DNA of 50,836 nt, from the NCBI GenBank assembly GCA_947466425.1, contig CANIBZ010000016.1, forward strand, positions 1 to 50,836, read 5' to 3'. Made by a program: the position numbers and the translations under genes. Within the stretch, counting starts at the first letter, position 1. Each line of letters begins with the position of its first letter. The DNA comes from Flavobacteriales bacterium. Lineage in GTDB: Bacteria > Bacteroidota > Bacteroidia > Flavobacteriales_D > Sanyastnellaceae. The notes below the pieces were generated by a model. It was not told where the DNA came from, did no database searches, and saw nothing but the letters and a program-made list of their open reading frames with translations. Below are positions 8,988-17,843 of the stretch, piece after piece.

Positions 8988-9740
8988 TTACTTTATTGAT
9001 TCTAATTTATTTACTTTAATTAACTTCTCTTTGAAATTATTTTTCTTCACGAAAGGCACAAGCATGGCCACGCCTAAACAATATTTACTTATACTCTCTT
9101 CACGTACATGTCTCTTTTTGAGTGCTTGCACGAATGGTGAGAGTCGATTTCTATTCTCCTGTTTTACCTCAACGATAACGATTTGCTTCAGTTCTCTTGA
9201 GATTTTATTCCACTCGAAAGAGAGCTGTAAGTCAATGGTTATTCTTTCTGGTAAGCTAGGTTCGACTAAAGTTACTCGGGTAAAATTATTTTTCACTTGA
9301 GGGGACAAATGGAAATCGATTCCGGCTTTACGCCCTATAAACTTTTCTTCATCGCCGTTTAACTCCATTCCTATTTCTGGAATTCCAGTTCGCTGCTTTT
9401 GAGTTCTGCCGCGATTTGTTTTAAATTTCAATTCAAGAAAACTCAGGTCGCTATCTATGTAAGAGCGCTTTCTTATTTTCCATCTATTCTTCTTACCGTT
9501 GTGGTGACGGGTGTAGAACAAAAAATCATCGGTGTCGTAATACAACGTTTCATAGTGACTGAATCGAATGTCATTGACTTCGAGGATTCGATAGATAGTT
9601 TTAACTTCATCCAATATTGATAGCAAATCATCCAACGAAACCACAAACTTGGTATCTGTTCGATTCATCAATTCTACTCCGTCCATTTCTTTCAATGAAA
9701 TCGGGGTGAATTGCTGCACTATTTGTTCTATTGGGCTCAA
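8988..9740 (-). CDS. VTC-domain polyphosphate polymerase-like protein
   Basis: This is a soluble VTC domain of about 250 residues, the tunnel-shaped fold that makes polyphosphate from nucleotide in eukaryotic Vtc4. Family features are MNRTDTKFVV near the N-terminus, YYDTDDFLFYTRHHNGKKNR, KIRKRSYIDSD, FLELKFK, and a late IVEVKQE strand, giving the basic and acidic residues lining the tunnel. The start is uncertain. A GTG at 9767 overlaps the putative -7 promoter box, so I prefer the TTG at 9740; the first ATG (9686) would cut into the domain. It is the first gene of a two-gene operon. Confidence 0.8.
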   Translation of the reverse strand: MSPIEQIVQQFTPISLKEMDGVELMNRTDTKFVVSLDDLLSILDEVKTIYRILEVNDIRFSHYETLYYDTDDFLFYTRHHNGKKNRWKIRKRSYIDSDLSFLELKFKTNRGRTQKQRTGIPEIGMELNGDEEKFIGRKAGIDFHLSPQVKNNFTRVTLVEPSLPERITIDLQLSFEWNKISRELKQIVIVEVKQENRNRLSPFVQALKKRHVREESISKYCLGVAMLVPFVKKNNFKEKLIKVNKLESIK

Positions 9741-9766
9741 AATTATTATCTCGTACGAACTTAACA

Positions 9767-9774
9767 CAAATTTA
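9767..9774 (-). promoter_or_regulatory. -7 promoter box for the VTC-DUF4956 operon
   Basis: TAAATTTG on the minus strand fits TAnnTTTG. It lies 27 nt upstream of the TTG start that I favour, and it argues against the GTG at 9767 as the start. Confidence 0.45.
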
Positions 9775-9825
9775 ATGTTAAGACCTCGTAAAAGTCTAAA
9801 AGTTTAACTCGAAACGAAATATAAA

Positions 9826-12800
9826 TTACTGTCCACCCTGTGGTTGGGCTGTATTCGAGCCGCCTGAACCGTTCAATGTGAAACGAATCGCAAGACCTGT
9901 TGAGATATTCGAGGTTTGGAAACTTGTGGAAATCGCCGGCTTGTTAATCTGATGGTCGTAGAAGAAGCGAAGCGTTAGCTTGTCGCTAATTGCCATATCA
10001 GCACTCGATTTCACACTAAACAATGTTTGTCCAGCTGTTACTTGATTTTGTCGTTCTTCGATTTTTCTGATCAGGGTAAAGTTGTCGCGAATGGTAAAAT
10101 CGACACGTAAATTCAGCGTTGATTTTTCAAGCAATTTTACAGGTAGTTTACTTCCTTTTTTTCTTCCGAAGGGATTCGGCACTTCTGTAATCTTATAACC
10201 CAAACCAATTACAAAGCTGTTGCTCTTTGTTTCGGTTATCTGATAATTCGCCATTCCAAGTGCTATGGTTCTATCACGTTTATACTCCAATTTGATTAAT
10301 GGGTCGTTTACTTTTTTGGTCTTCAAAGTCATATCGAAACCAACCAATGGCGACATAGACTCGGTTAAGGTTACAGTGCCTATTTGATGCGGTGAAATGA
10401 AGTTCTGTTGAGCGCTCTGATCAATAGCCGAGGGAAGATTGTTAAACTCTTCGTACTTCAAATTTGTGATATAAGAAGCTGTGGCTGTTGAGCGGTAATT
10501 GTGCGTGACATTGAACTGTTTGAAATACTTCTTCACAGCGGGCAATTTAGTTAAACCGTCGTAGGTGACTTTCCAATTAGGTTGCGCCTTTGTTGCGAAT
10601 GGATTCAACGCCACTTCACTCGTTGAACGGCCGGTATACGCCGCTATAAATGAAGGAATAATCACATTTTGTGAAAGTGATCCAAAACCTTCATAGTACC
10701 CTGAGTCGTTCGGATTTACTAATTGATAGGTCTCATTGTTCCATCGGCTAGAAATCTCCTTTCTATTCGCCAAGAGCTGATCGAATATAGGACTCGCGTA
10801 GTTATTTTCTTTATCGTCTTTAACAAAGGCGGTGTTCCATGTTATTAAAGAAGCCGAGAAATTACCCGTTTCCATTGGAGATTGAAAGGTGTAATCATCG
10901 ATGGTCGGATCATATCTGAAAAACGAATTGTAGTTTTTTCCTTCTTGACGCGTAGCAGAGAGTTCCACTTTGAAATAACGGAACGGCTCTAAATTCATTT
11001 TCGCATTCCACGTTTCCGTGAAGGTTTCATTGTATTGAATATTCAACGATTGACGTTGCACCAACCAGTCATTGCTCGCCGCATCTGTTGCGAAATTCCT
11101 TCCTGTTGGATTACCCATTAAATCTGTATTCTGCTGTCCGACAAGGAATCCAATTCCGGGACCGTTGAACTGATTGTCGAATCCTAAAACACTTGTACTA
11201 TTCGCGTATCCCGGTAGCAGCAAACCTTCGTTTTTGGTATAGCTTCCATTCACGGTTCGCACCATCATAAAGAATCTCAGAGCTACATCCAACGGATTTA
11301 CCTTTTCCTTTTTGTCCTTCTTGGTTAGATCATCACCGAAACCATCTTTCTTCGTTGGATCATCTTTCTTCCCAGCATCCTTTTTACCCGTGTCAGGTTT
11401 TTTTCCTGTAAGGGCTTGCTTCAAGCGGGGAACATTGTTGTACAAGGTCTCGAAATTCCCTTGGGCGTTCAACTGAATCTGTCTGCTGTTTTGAATGGTG
11501 TTACCCAAAGTGTCTTGAGTGAACGGTGCGCGGTCCCATCTGAATGTTCCTCCGTATCGAGCATCGGCACTCATGAAGTTGAGCAGTGGGAATTTATCCA
11601 ATGGAAGTTTATAGGTAACTCCCACATTGTGATTGTAGCTAGTTGTTTCGCCGAAGTGCTGAATGTTACTCCACACCGAGTCTTTGTATGACTGATACCA
11701 ATCTACATTATTCTTATTGATGACTCCTCGAGGTTCGCCAACAAGGGCTATGTTACTTGCTGTGAAATCTGTTTTTAAGTTCTTCGTTAAATCATACTTC
11801 ATGGAATAGTTCCGCGTCCAATTCCAATTCTTTTGCGCTTGTGTTTGAATAAGCATGTCGCTATAGACGCCCGTAAGCTCCAATGAGTTATTTCTAATTC
11901 GGCTTGTTTCATAGGAGCGGTTCATTTCCGTTCTAAAACTCATTTGTTTAATACCCGCATAGAAGTTGAATTCCTTCAACCATTTAAGGTATTTCGATGT
12001 TTTAATGATTGGGAAATTCGCTAAAGGTTTAAACTCTTTAGGCTTATTGGTGAAATTGTAATCGAAGGCACCTTGATATTGTTTTTGCAGCCTCCAATCG
12101 GTATTGATATCTCGGAAGTAGGTTTCATTGTAGGCGTAAGACACCGAGAAATTATCTATTCCATAAAATTTCGGTTTGTCTGTGCTCGGGGGTGCCGACT
12201 GGGTTCCTGGCTTGCCTTTATCATCAGCGCTCGGCAAGCCTACCCCTTTATCTGCAGACGCGGTCTTCTTCGGCGCAAATTTCACGTTTGTGAAATTGAT
12301 GCTCCTACGCTTAGTGAAAGTCTGTGACTTTTGCTTTAATGGTTTATTCAATGTTGGCAAATCCGTCATTTGAATATCGGGCTGAAGGGGGCTATACCTC
12401 GGGGTTTGAACATTCTCTGAAAAACCTAAATACATGGGCAATTGCACACCCCAATCTTTCGGGAAAAACTTACCCAGCTGCAAAGTACTACTCGCGTCGA
12501 GCCCCATCTTCGTTTCCTGTTGCCTCTGTTGAACGCGCTGTTCAATAGCTCCCCATCCAGGTGTACTTATGTTTCCTGATACTGCCACATTTCCAAAATC
12601 TGCCAATTGTGCATTCAATCGAGCAATAGCTGCCGATCCTGATTTCTCATCGAATTCAGAAAGACGTAATTCATTTACCCAAACGATTGCGCACTTTCCT
12701 TTTCCATCGTCAGTAACTCCGAATGGGTTGGTGTCCTTATCAGGATTTCGAATACCGATCATCATGGTGGTAATATTCGCTAAGTTCGGATTTCCCTTCA

Positions 12801-15800
12801 CAGAAAGGTGAACGTTGTTATCTAGAATTGTATCTACTACAGACAATACAGAAGTTGATGAAGGGCGATTAATTTTTAGATTTTGTAAATCGGAAAGCTT
12901 AATATCGAAGTTGTTGTCCGCTGGCCAAATCTCGTCGTCGTTGTTGGTGTACCATGGTGTCACACTCATTGGTACTTCATACTCGTAGTAGTTATCATTA
13001 AAATCGGAACCTAAACGAATAAACACGGTCACATCGTTGTCCTTTAAGTCTGACTGAATACCGGCAGCTTCAGCGTGAGCGAACATGCGAAGGCGTTTGT
13101 ATTGACGTAAATCGTACTTCACATTTCTGTAAGTAGCACGAGCATCTCCATCTTTCAAATTGCACACACTTAACGAAAGTGATTGTTCATTCAAATTTCT
13201 AAGGTTTGCAGAAGCGACATCTTGTTCGCGAATAATTCCTGGAGGAACGGCGTATGGCACAGGTTCACGATTTCCGTTTTCTTCAATGTTCACCGCAGCA
13301 ATACTGAATGTTGTTTCAGGATCATCGTTGATCTCTTGCTCTTGATTTCCCGCTAGGGTGTTATCGTATTTTCTCCATTCACCACGAACCAATTCCAATC
13401 GAGCAAATCGCAAGGTCACCGGTTCTTCCCAACCTTTAAGGAACATACGAATGTATCTGATTGAACGGAAATCGGGAATACTTCCCACACGCTTTTCAAA
13501 TTCTTTGATTGGAATTTTGAATTGATACCAACGTATTTGACGCTCCTCGTTATTCGCCGTTGTTTTCGTTGTAACGAAAGTATCCGTTATGTAATTTTTT
13601 CCCAAGTTAGCATCGCCCAAATCGCCCGGACGAAGACTAACCTTGTATTGAAAATAACTTTCAATTGTGTTGAGTGTAATGTCCTGATTGATATCCTCTG
13701 AGTTTGGAATGGTTGTCGCAGCAATCGGATATCCATCAGGAGTGTTGGTATTCGAGTTGCCTTCGTAGCGGTTGTAATTTTTATATCTCTGAATCGTATT
13801 CAAGTCCGCAGCATCTGCCTGTGAACTTCTGAAATAACTAAAATTATCTGCAGATGGGTCTTGCTGGTATTTCGCATAAGCATCGGGAGTTAAAAAACCT
13901 TGCATTTGCAACAACCAATTGGAAAAATAAGATTGCTCAGCAAGTGAGTTCAATCCGTCTAATCCGATGTCTTGTTGTTCGTAATTACCCGAAGTGTAAT
14001 CGAAAGCGTTCACCACGTTGAAGGTTGTGGGTGAAGGATAATTTCCCCACGTGCCTTGTTCAATTGGGAGGTCATTGTTTGCTGAAGGGAATCCGTTTTC
14101 GAAACTCATGTGAGAATCGTTCATGATATCTTCAGAAACGTTTCCCAAATTGAAATAAAGATCTCCACCTTGCGTGTTTTCTGAATCTTCGTTAAACGGA
14201 TCCATGACCCAAAACTGAATGAACTGAACGTTCGATGTTTCGAAATCTGTGGTTGTTAATGCGCGTTGAATTCCACCCCAACGTGTTGCAGGATCTTTCA
14301 ATTTACCATCTGTATTCAACCCAGATGTTCTACCCGCATAACCGTTTGGTAATTCGAAGTTGTACATCCCTCTTTCTTCAGGATAGTAAGTAAGATCGAG
14401 ACATGTAATGTTTGGCGGAGTTCCCGAGGGTAATTGTCTGTTAGGAAAAACTTCAGACTCTAATACCTCGCGCATGCGGTGATCACTTTGCATATCAGCC
14501 GTGATGTTCGGCGGCGTGTATGAACTATTTCTATAGAACAATGGATCAATAATATACCAAGACAATTGTGCGCGATTTGCACCGTACACCAAGCTATCTT
14601 CAAAGTCTCCTTCCGGGAAAAGTGAGGATTGTAATTTCGGAGTTGAGGCCATGAACCACTGGTTCAATGAGCGCAAATCAATAACACTTTGACTTCCTTC
14701 AAAGTCATCTACGTAGGCATTTCCATCTTTGGAGATTGCGCGAGAGTGTCCCGGGAAAATTTTCGCAGCCTCGAGACTAAACGTTACTGTAGATTTTTCC
14801 TTGGTTTGAATTCCTGGAATACGGTCGATCCATTTCGTAATAATCGGCACTTCTTTTTGAAAATTCATATCGAAGCCAATCATACCGTTGTTTACAGGAT
14901 CGTCACCCGCATTAACCTTTTGCGTCAGTGGTCTCTCTTTCAGATTCATGAATGTGGCACCCATTGCGAGATGATCCGAAAACTTATAATCAAATCTACT
15001 TCCCAATAAAGTTTTGTATTGCAAGTTGAACATGGAATTGCTCTCCACGGAAACTTTAATGGGCTGTCCAGAACTCATGATACTTTCATTAAGTATGGTC
15101 ACCTTTCCTAAATTGTAATTCACTGTGAAGTCGGCTCCTTCAACAAGTCTCATTCCGCCGGCTGTAACGGTAACAGCACCTTGCGGAATGTTCAATGCAT
15201 TCAATGAAATTTCTGAACCCGAAGCACTTTGATATTCCCCTTTTATTCTGAAGCGATTCAATTGTGGAAATCCTATTTGCGCAGCTGTTTTCGTTGAATC
15301 GTACAGTGCTTGAAATACAACTTGTGAGACCACCTGAGCGGCTTGAGGTGTATTTCCTAGACCCGCGTATATTTGATCAGACAAATGCGACCCGAAGGGT
15401 TCAATCACAGGAAAGAATACCCTTCCAGAAGAAGCGTCAATTAATCCACCGGATGTTGAAGCGTTCGGAACAAAGTCAAAGAATCCATCGCTACCTGGCA
15501 TTTGCTGCGCATCAATTCTATCGAGATTCATCACTTGAAGCAATAGCTTTCCACTCAACGGTTCTCTCGGAATGTAATTCATGTTTACACCCGTTGCTGG
15601 ATTGTTGTACCAAACTTCCAACCTGAATTTTTCGGGTGAAATACCGAATGATTCAAGGTTGTAAACGTTCTTCATCATGTTTCTCCAGAGCGGAGAAGGG
15701 TCACCATTGGTGAGTTTCACCAAGGTTATTGAAGACTTCAACATCTTCAACATGAGGGCCTGAGGAGCGGCAATTCCATCTTGCGAAAGGGAACCTACTT

Positions 15801-17247
15801 GATAGGTTTGTCCGTTCAGGGTATACTCATAAGATACCGCCAAAACCTCTGCATTGTTCAATGATTGTTTTAATGAAATGAAACCAAGGCGGGCGTTGTA
15901 GCTGTATTCTGAAGGCGTTAGTTTACGCGCGTTTCCTACCCGCTCGTAATGTATTCCTTGGCGCATTCCATAACCAAGGGCAGCAATAGCCGCGTTCGCG
16001 TTGGAGAAACCTAAGATGTTCTGATTGTTGCTTACAGCGTTAAAAAGATTGTTGTTTTCATTGTCTGGATTTTGAAGTTGACCCGGACTAATCAACGACG
16101 AGCTATTGTAATCGGTGGCCATGTATTGCGAATTCTCACCCAAATCGGTAAAGGCCAAAATGTTTCGGACATCCTGTGTATTGGCTTGTTGGTTCACAAC
16201 CCAAACCTCAATACGCGTGATGTTGGCGCCACTGTTTACAACAGGCAATGAAGCTAGGGCGTTGTCATAGTTGTCTCTAAAATATCCTGAAAGGAAATAG
16301 TGCCTATTGGCTTCGTAATTGTCCGCTGCTATATCGAATCGGGTGGTCTGTGCTCCGCCCTGAACGGTAATTTCCTTTCGCTCTCCTTTTTGCTGAGTTA
16401 AGATTGTGGTGTTCTTTAACTTTCCCCATTGGGTTTCAACCTTCGCACCGAACAATCCTAAACTACCTGGCATAAGAGTTCCAGTTAAAGGAAGAGCAAC
16501 GGTTCCCAATTCAATCTTACGCATGATTTGATCTTCATCGCCGGTGTATTCCACCTTCATGTTGTTTTCAAATTCAAACGTGCTTTCAGTGTTGTAATTC
16601 ACCTTTAACTTCATCTTGGTACCAATGTTACCAATGACGTTCATTTGAATTTTCTGATCGAAATTAAAATTGGTGTTTTTACGCTGACGCTCAGGAATAC
16701 GAGGATTTTCTGTACGTTGAGAATTCAAACCGAACGTTATTTCGGCAGAACCTTGCGGACGAATTTCAATTTCATTCGACCCGAAAATATGTTCGAAGTT
16801 ATCTCCACCAACTTTAATTACTGGAGCAAACTCTTTGTTCGCTGCGGCCTTATCGTCTTTTATTTTGTTCCAATATTTGGAAACGTTTTTATCCAGCTGA
16901 AAATCTAAAAAATCCTCTCGATTCATGGTCGTGGCTCTTCGATAATCGAACTTTCCACCTACTCTCTGAACCACTTCGTACTTTCCTGTTTCTGGATTGT
17001 ATTCAATCGAATATTGGATATTGCTTGGAAGAGGAATTTCAATTCCGTTACCTCCTTCACTGGGAGCTGGATTATCGTCATTCGGCCAAATCGGAGCAAC
17101 GGTATCGGGAGCAAACACGAAGTTGTGGTTCGATTTAGCGATTACGCGAGTTTCAATAGAAGTATTTGCCCATGCCAACCAACCTGAAACACAAAGGGCC
17201 ATTACGAAAATGGCTCTTGACAGGATGCGGAGGACTAGTTCTTTCAC
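9826..17247 (-). CDS. sprA: SprA, T9SS outer-membrane translocon
   Basis: This very large (2473 residues) outer-membrane protein forms the giant beta-barrel through which folded T9SS cargo leaves the cell. A signal peptide spans about residues 1-28. Recognisable SprA segments include IGTKMKLKVNYNTESTFEFE, PGSLGLFGAKVETQWGKLKN, KSTVTFSLEAAKIFPGHSR and AYVDDFEGSQSVIDLRSLNQW, followed by many barrel strands. Two low-complexity stretches stand out: a Pro/Asp/Lys-rich linker at about 12175-12260 and a Lys-Asp-rich linker at 11298-11410. It is last in the maeB-ruvA-sprA unit, a known conserved order. T9SS cargo is encoded at 20197, 20994 and 29407. Confidence 0.97.
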   Translation of the reverse strand: MKELVLRILSRAIFVMALCVSGWLAWANTSIETRVIAKSNHNFVFAPDTVAPIWPNDDNPAPSEGGNGIEIPLPSNIQYSIEYNPETGKYEVVQRVGGKFDYRRATTMNREDFLDFQLDKNVSKYWNKIKDDKAAANKEFAPVIKVGGDNFEHIFGSNEIEIRPQGSAEITFGLNSQRTENPRIPERQRKNTNFNFDQKIQMNVIGNIGTKMKLKVNYNTESTFEFENNMKVEYTGDEDQIMRKIELGTVALPLTGTLMPGSLGLFGAKVETQWGKLKNTTILTQQKGERKEITVQGGAQTTRFDIAADNYEANRHYFLSGYFRDNYDNALASLPVVNSGANITRIEVWVVNQQANTQDVRNILAFTDLGENSQYMATDYNSSSLISPGQLQNPDNENNNLFNAVSNNQNILGFSNANAAIAALGYGMRQGIHYERVGNARKLTPSEYSYNARLGFISLKQSLNNAEVLAVSYEYTLNGQTYQVGSLSQDGIAAPQALMLKMLKSSITLVKLTNGDPSPLWRNMMKNVYNLESFGISPEKFRLEVWYNNPATGVNMNYIPREPLSGKLLLQVMNLDRIDAQQMPGSDGFFDFVPNASTSGGLIDASSGRVFFPVIEPFGSHLSDQIYAGLGNTPQAAQVVSQVVFQALYDSTKTAAQIGFPQLNRFRIKGEYQSASGSEISLNALNIPQGAVTVTAGGMRLVEGADFTVNYNLGKVTILNESIMSSGQPIKVSVESNSMFNLQYKTLLGSRFDYKFSDHLAMGATFMNLKERPLTQKVNAGDDPVNNGMIGFDMNFQKEVPIITKWIDRIPGIQTKEKSTVTFSLEAAKIFPGHSRAISKDGNAYVDDFEGSQSVIDLRSLNQWFMASTPKLQSSLFPEGDFEDSLVYGANRAQLSWYIIDPLFYRNSSYTPPNITADMQSDHRMREVLESEVFPNRQLPSGTPPNITCLDLTYYPEERGMYNFELPNGYAGRTSGLNTDGKLKDPATRWGGIQRALTTTDFETSNVQFIQFWVMDPFNEDSENTQGGDLYFNLGNVSEDIMNDSHMSFENGFPSANNDLPIEQGTWGNYPSPTTFNVVNAFDYTSGNYEQQDIGLDGLNSLAEQSYFSNWLLQMQGFLTPDAYAKYQQDPSADNFSYFRSSQADAADLNTIQRYKNYNRYEGNSNTNTPDGYPIAATTIPNSEDINQDITLNTIESYFQYKVSLRPGDLGDANLGKNYITDTFVTTKTTANNEERQIRWYQFKIPIKEFEKRVGSIPDFRSIRYIRMFLKGWEEPVTLRFARLELVRGEWRKYDNTLAGNQEQEINDDPETTFSIAAVNIEENGNREPVPYAVPPGIIREQDVASANLRNLNEQSLSLSVCNLKDGDARATYRNVKYDLRQYKRLRMFAHAEAAGIQSDLKDNDVTVFIRLGSDFNDNYYEYEVPMSVTPWYTNNDDEIWPADNNFDIKLSDLQNLKINRPSSTSVLSVVDTILDNNVHLSVKGNPNLANITTMMIGIRNPDKDTNPFGVTDDGKGKCAIVWVNELRLSEFDEKSGSAAIARLNAQLADFGNVAVSGNISTPGWGAIEQRVQQRQQETKMGLDASSTLQLGKFFPKDWGVQLPMYLGFSENVQTPRYSPLQPDIQMTDLPTLNKPLKQKSQTFTKRRSINFTNVKFAPKKTASADKGVGLPSADDKGKPGTQSAPPSTDKPKFYGIDNFSVSYAYNETYFRDINTDWRLQKQYQGAFDYNFTNKPKEFKPLANFPIIKTSKYLKWLKEFNFYAGIKQMSFRTEMNRSYETSRIRNNSLELTGVYSDMLIQTQAQKNWNWTRNYSMKYDLTKNLKTDFTASNIALVGEPRGVINKNNVDWYQSYKDSVWSNIQHFGETTSYNHNVGVTYKLPLDKFPLLNFMSADARYGGTFRWDRAPFTQDTLGNTIQNSRQIQLNAQGNFETLYNNVPRLKQALTGKKPDTGKKDAGKKDDPTKKDGFGDDLTKKDKKEKVNPLDVALRFFMMVRTVNGSYTKNEGLLLPGYANSTSVLGFDNQFNGPGIGFLVGQQNTDLMGNPTGRNFATDAASNDWLVQRQSLNIQYNETFTETWNAKMNLEPFRYFKVELSATRQEGKNYNSFFRYDPTIDDYTFQSPMETGNFSASLITWNTAFVKDDKENNYASPIFDQLLANRKEISSRWNNETYQLVNPNDSGYYEGFGSLSQNVIIPSFIAAYTGRSTSEVALNPFATKAQPNWKVTYDGLTKLPAVKKYFKQFNVTHNYRSTATASYITNLKYEEFNNLPSAIDQSAQQNFISPHQIGTVTLTESMSPLVGFDMTLKTKKVNDPLIKLEYKRDRTIALGMANYQITETKSNSFVIGLGYKITEVPNPFGRKKGSKLPVKLLEKSTLNLRVDFTIRDNFTLIRKIEERQNQVTAGQTLFSVKSSADMAISDKLTLRFFYDHQINKPAISTSFQTSNISTGLAIRFTLNGSGGSNTAQPQGGQ

Positions 17248-17251
17248 AATA

Positions 17252-17842
17252 CTATATCTGTTTCAACACTTGCTTGATTAGTTCTTCCAACGGCAAATCG
17301 TTTGCGGTTAGAAGAATTTTATCTAACATTTTTTCGGTTTTGGTTTTGTCTAGGCCCAATTGGGACAGTGCCACTAACGCATCTTGACGGGTTGTATTGT
17401 GCAGGCCTCCAACTTTTTCAATAAAAGTTCCATCGGCCTTACCCACTTTGTTGTGAAGATCGACTAGAATTCTCTCAGCCGTTTTTTCGCCAATGCCTTT
17501 GATTCGTTTTAGTGAAGGGAGATCTTTATTAGCAATGACTTGAATTAGCTCGTTTACATTCAAACTTGAAAGCACCATTCTAGCTGTGTTCGGTCCTACT
17601 CCGCTTACACTTACTAATTTCTTAAACAACTCCTTTTCTTGGTCTGAATAGAAACCATAAAGCACTAAAGAGAAATCGTTTCCATTGACATGTAAATGCG
17701 TGTAAAGCATTACTTCTCCATTGTTTGGAAGGGCTGAGTAGGTGGCTAAACTTATATTCAAAAAATAACCAACACCGTGGCAATCGATAACGGCATGTAC
17801 CGGAGATTTCTCTTTAAGTTGTCCTATTAGTGAGTACAGCAT
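17252..17842 (-). CDS. ruvA: Holliday junction helicase subunit RuvA
   Basis: RuvA is the tetrameric DNA-binding subunit of the RuvAB branch-migration motor in recombination repair. The 196 residues have the N-terminal OB-fold (MLYSLIGQLKEKSP), the two helix-hairpin-helix motifs (VSGVGPNTARMVLSSL and IKGIGEKTAERILVDL) and a C-terminal RuvB-contacting domain (ALVALSQLGLDKTKTEKML). The start lies 1 nt from the maeB stop, and the stop lies 4 nt before the sprA start. Confidence 0.96.
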   Translation of the reverse strand: MLYSLIGQLKEKSPVHAVIDCHGVGYFLNISLATYSALPNNGEVMLYTHLHVNGNDFSLVLYGFYSDQEKELFKKLVSVSGVGPNTARMVLSSLNVNELIQVIANKDLPSLKRIKGIGEKTAERILVDLHNKVGKADGTFIEKVGGLHNTTRQDALVALSQLGLDKTKTEKMLDKILLTANDLPLEELIKQVLKQI

Positions 17843-17843
17843 A

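Noticed and set aside
14689-17387. Several plus-strand open frames opposite sprA and ruvA
   Set aside because: They are antisense shadows with no family similarity; the minus-strand genes are unambiguous.
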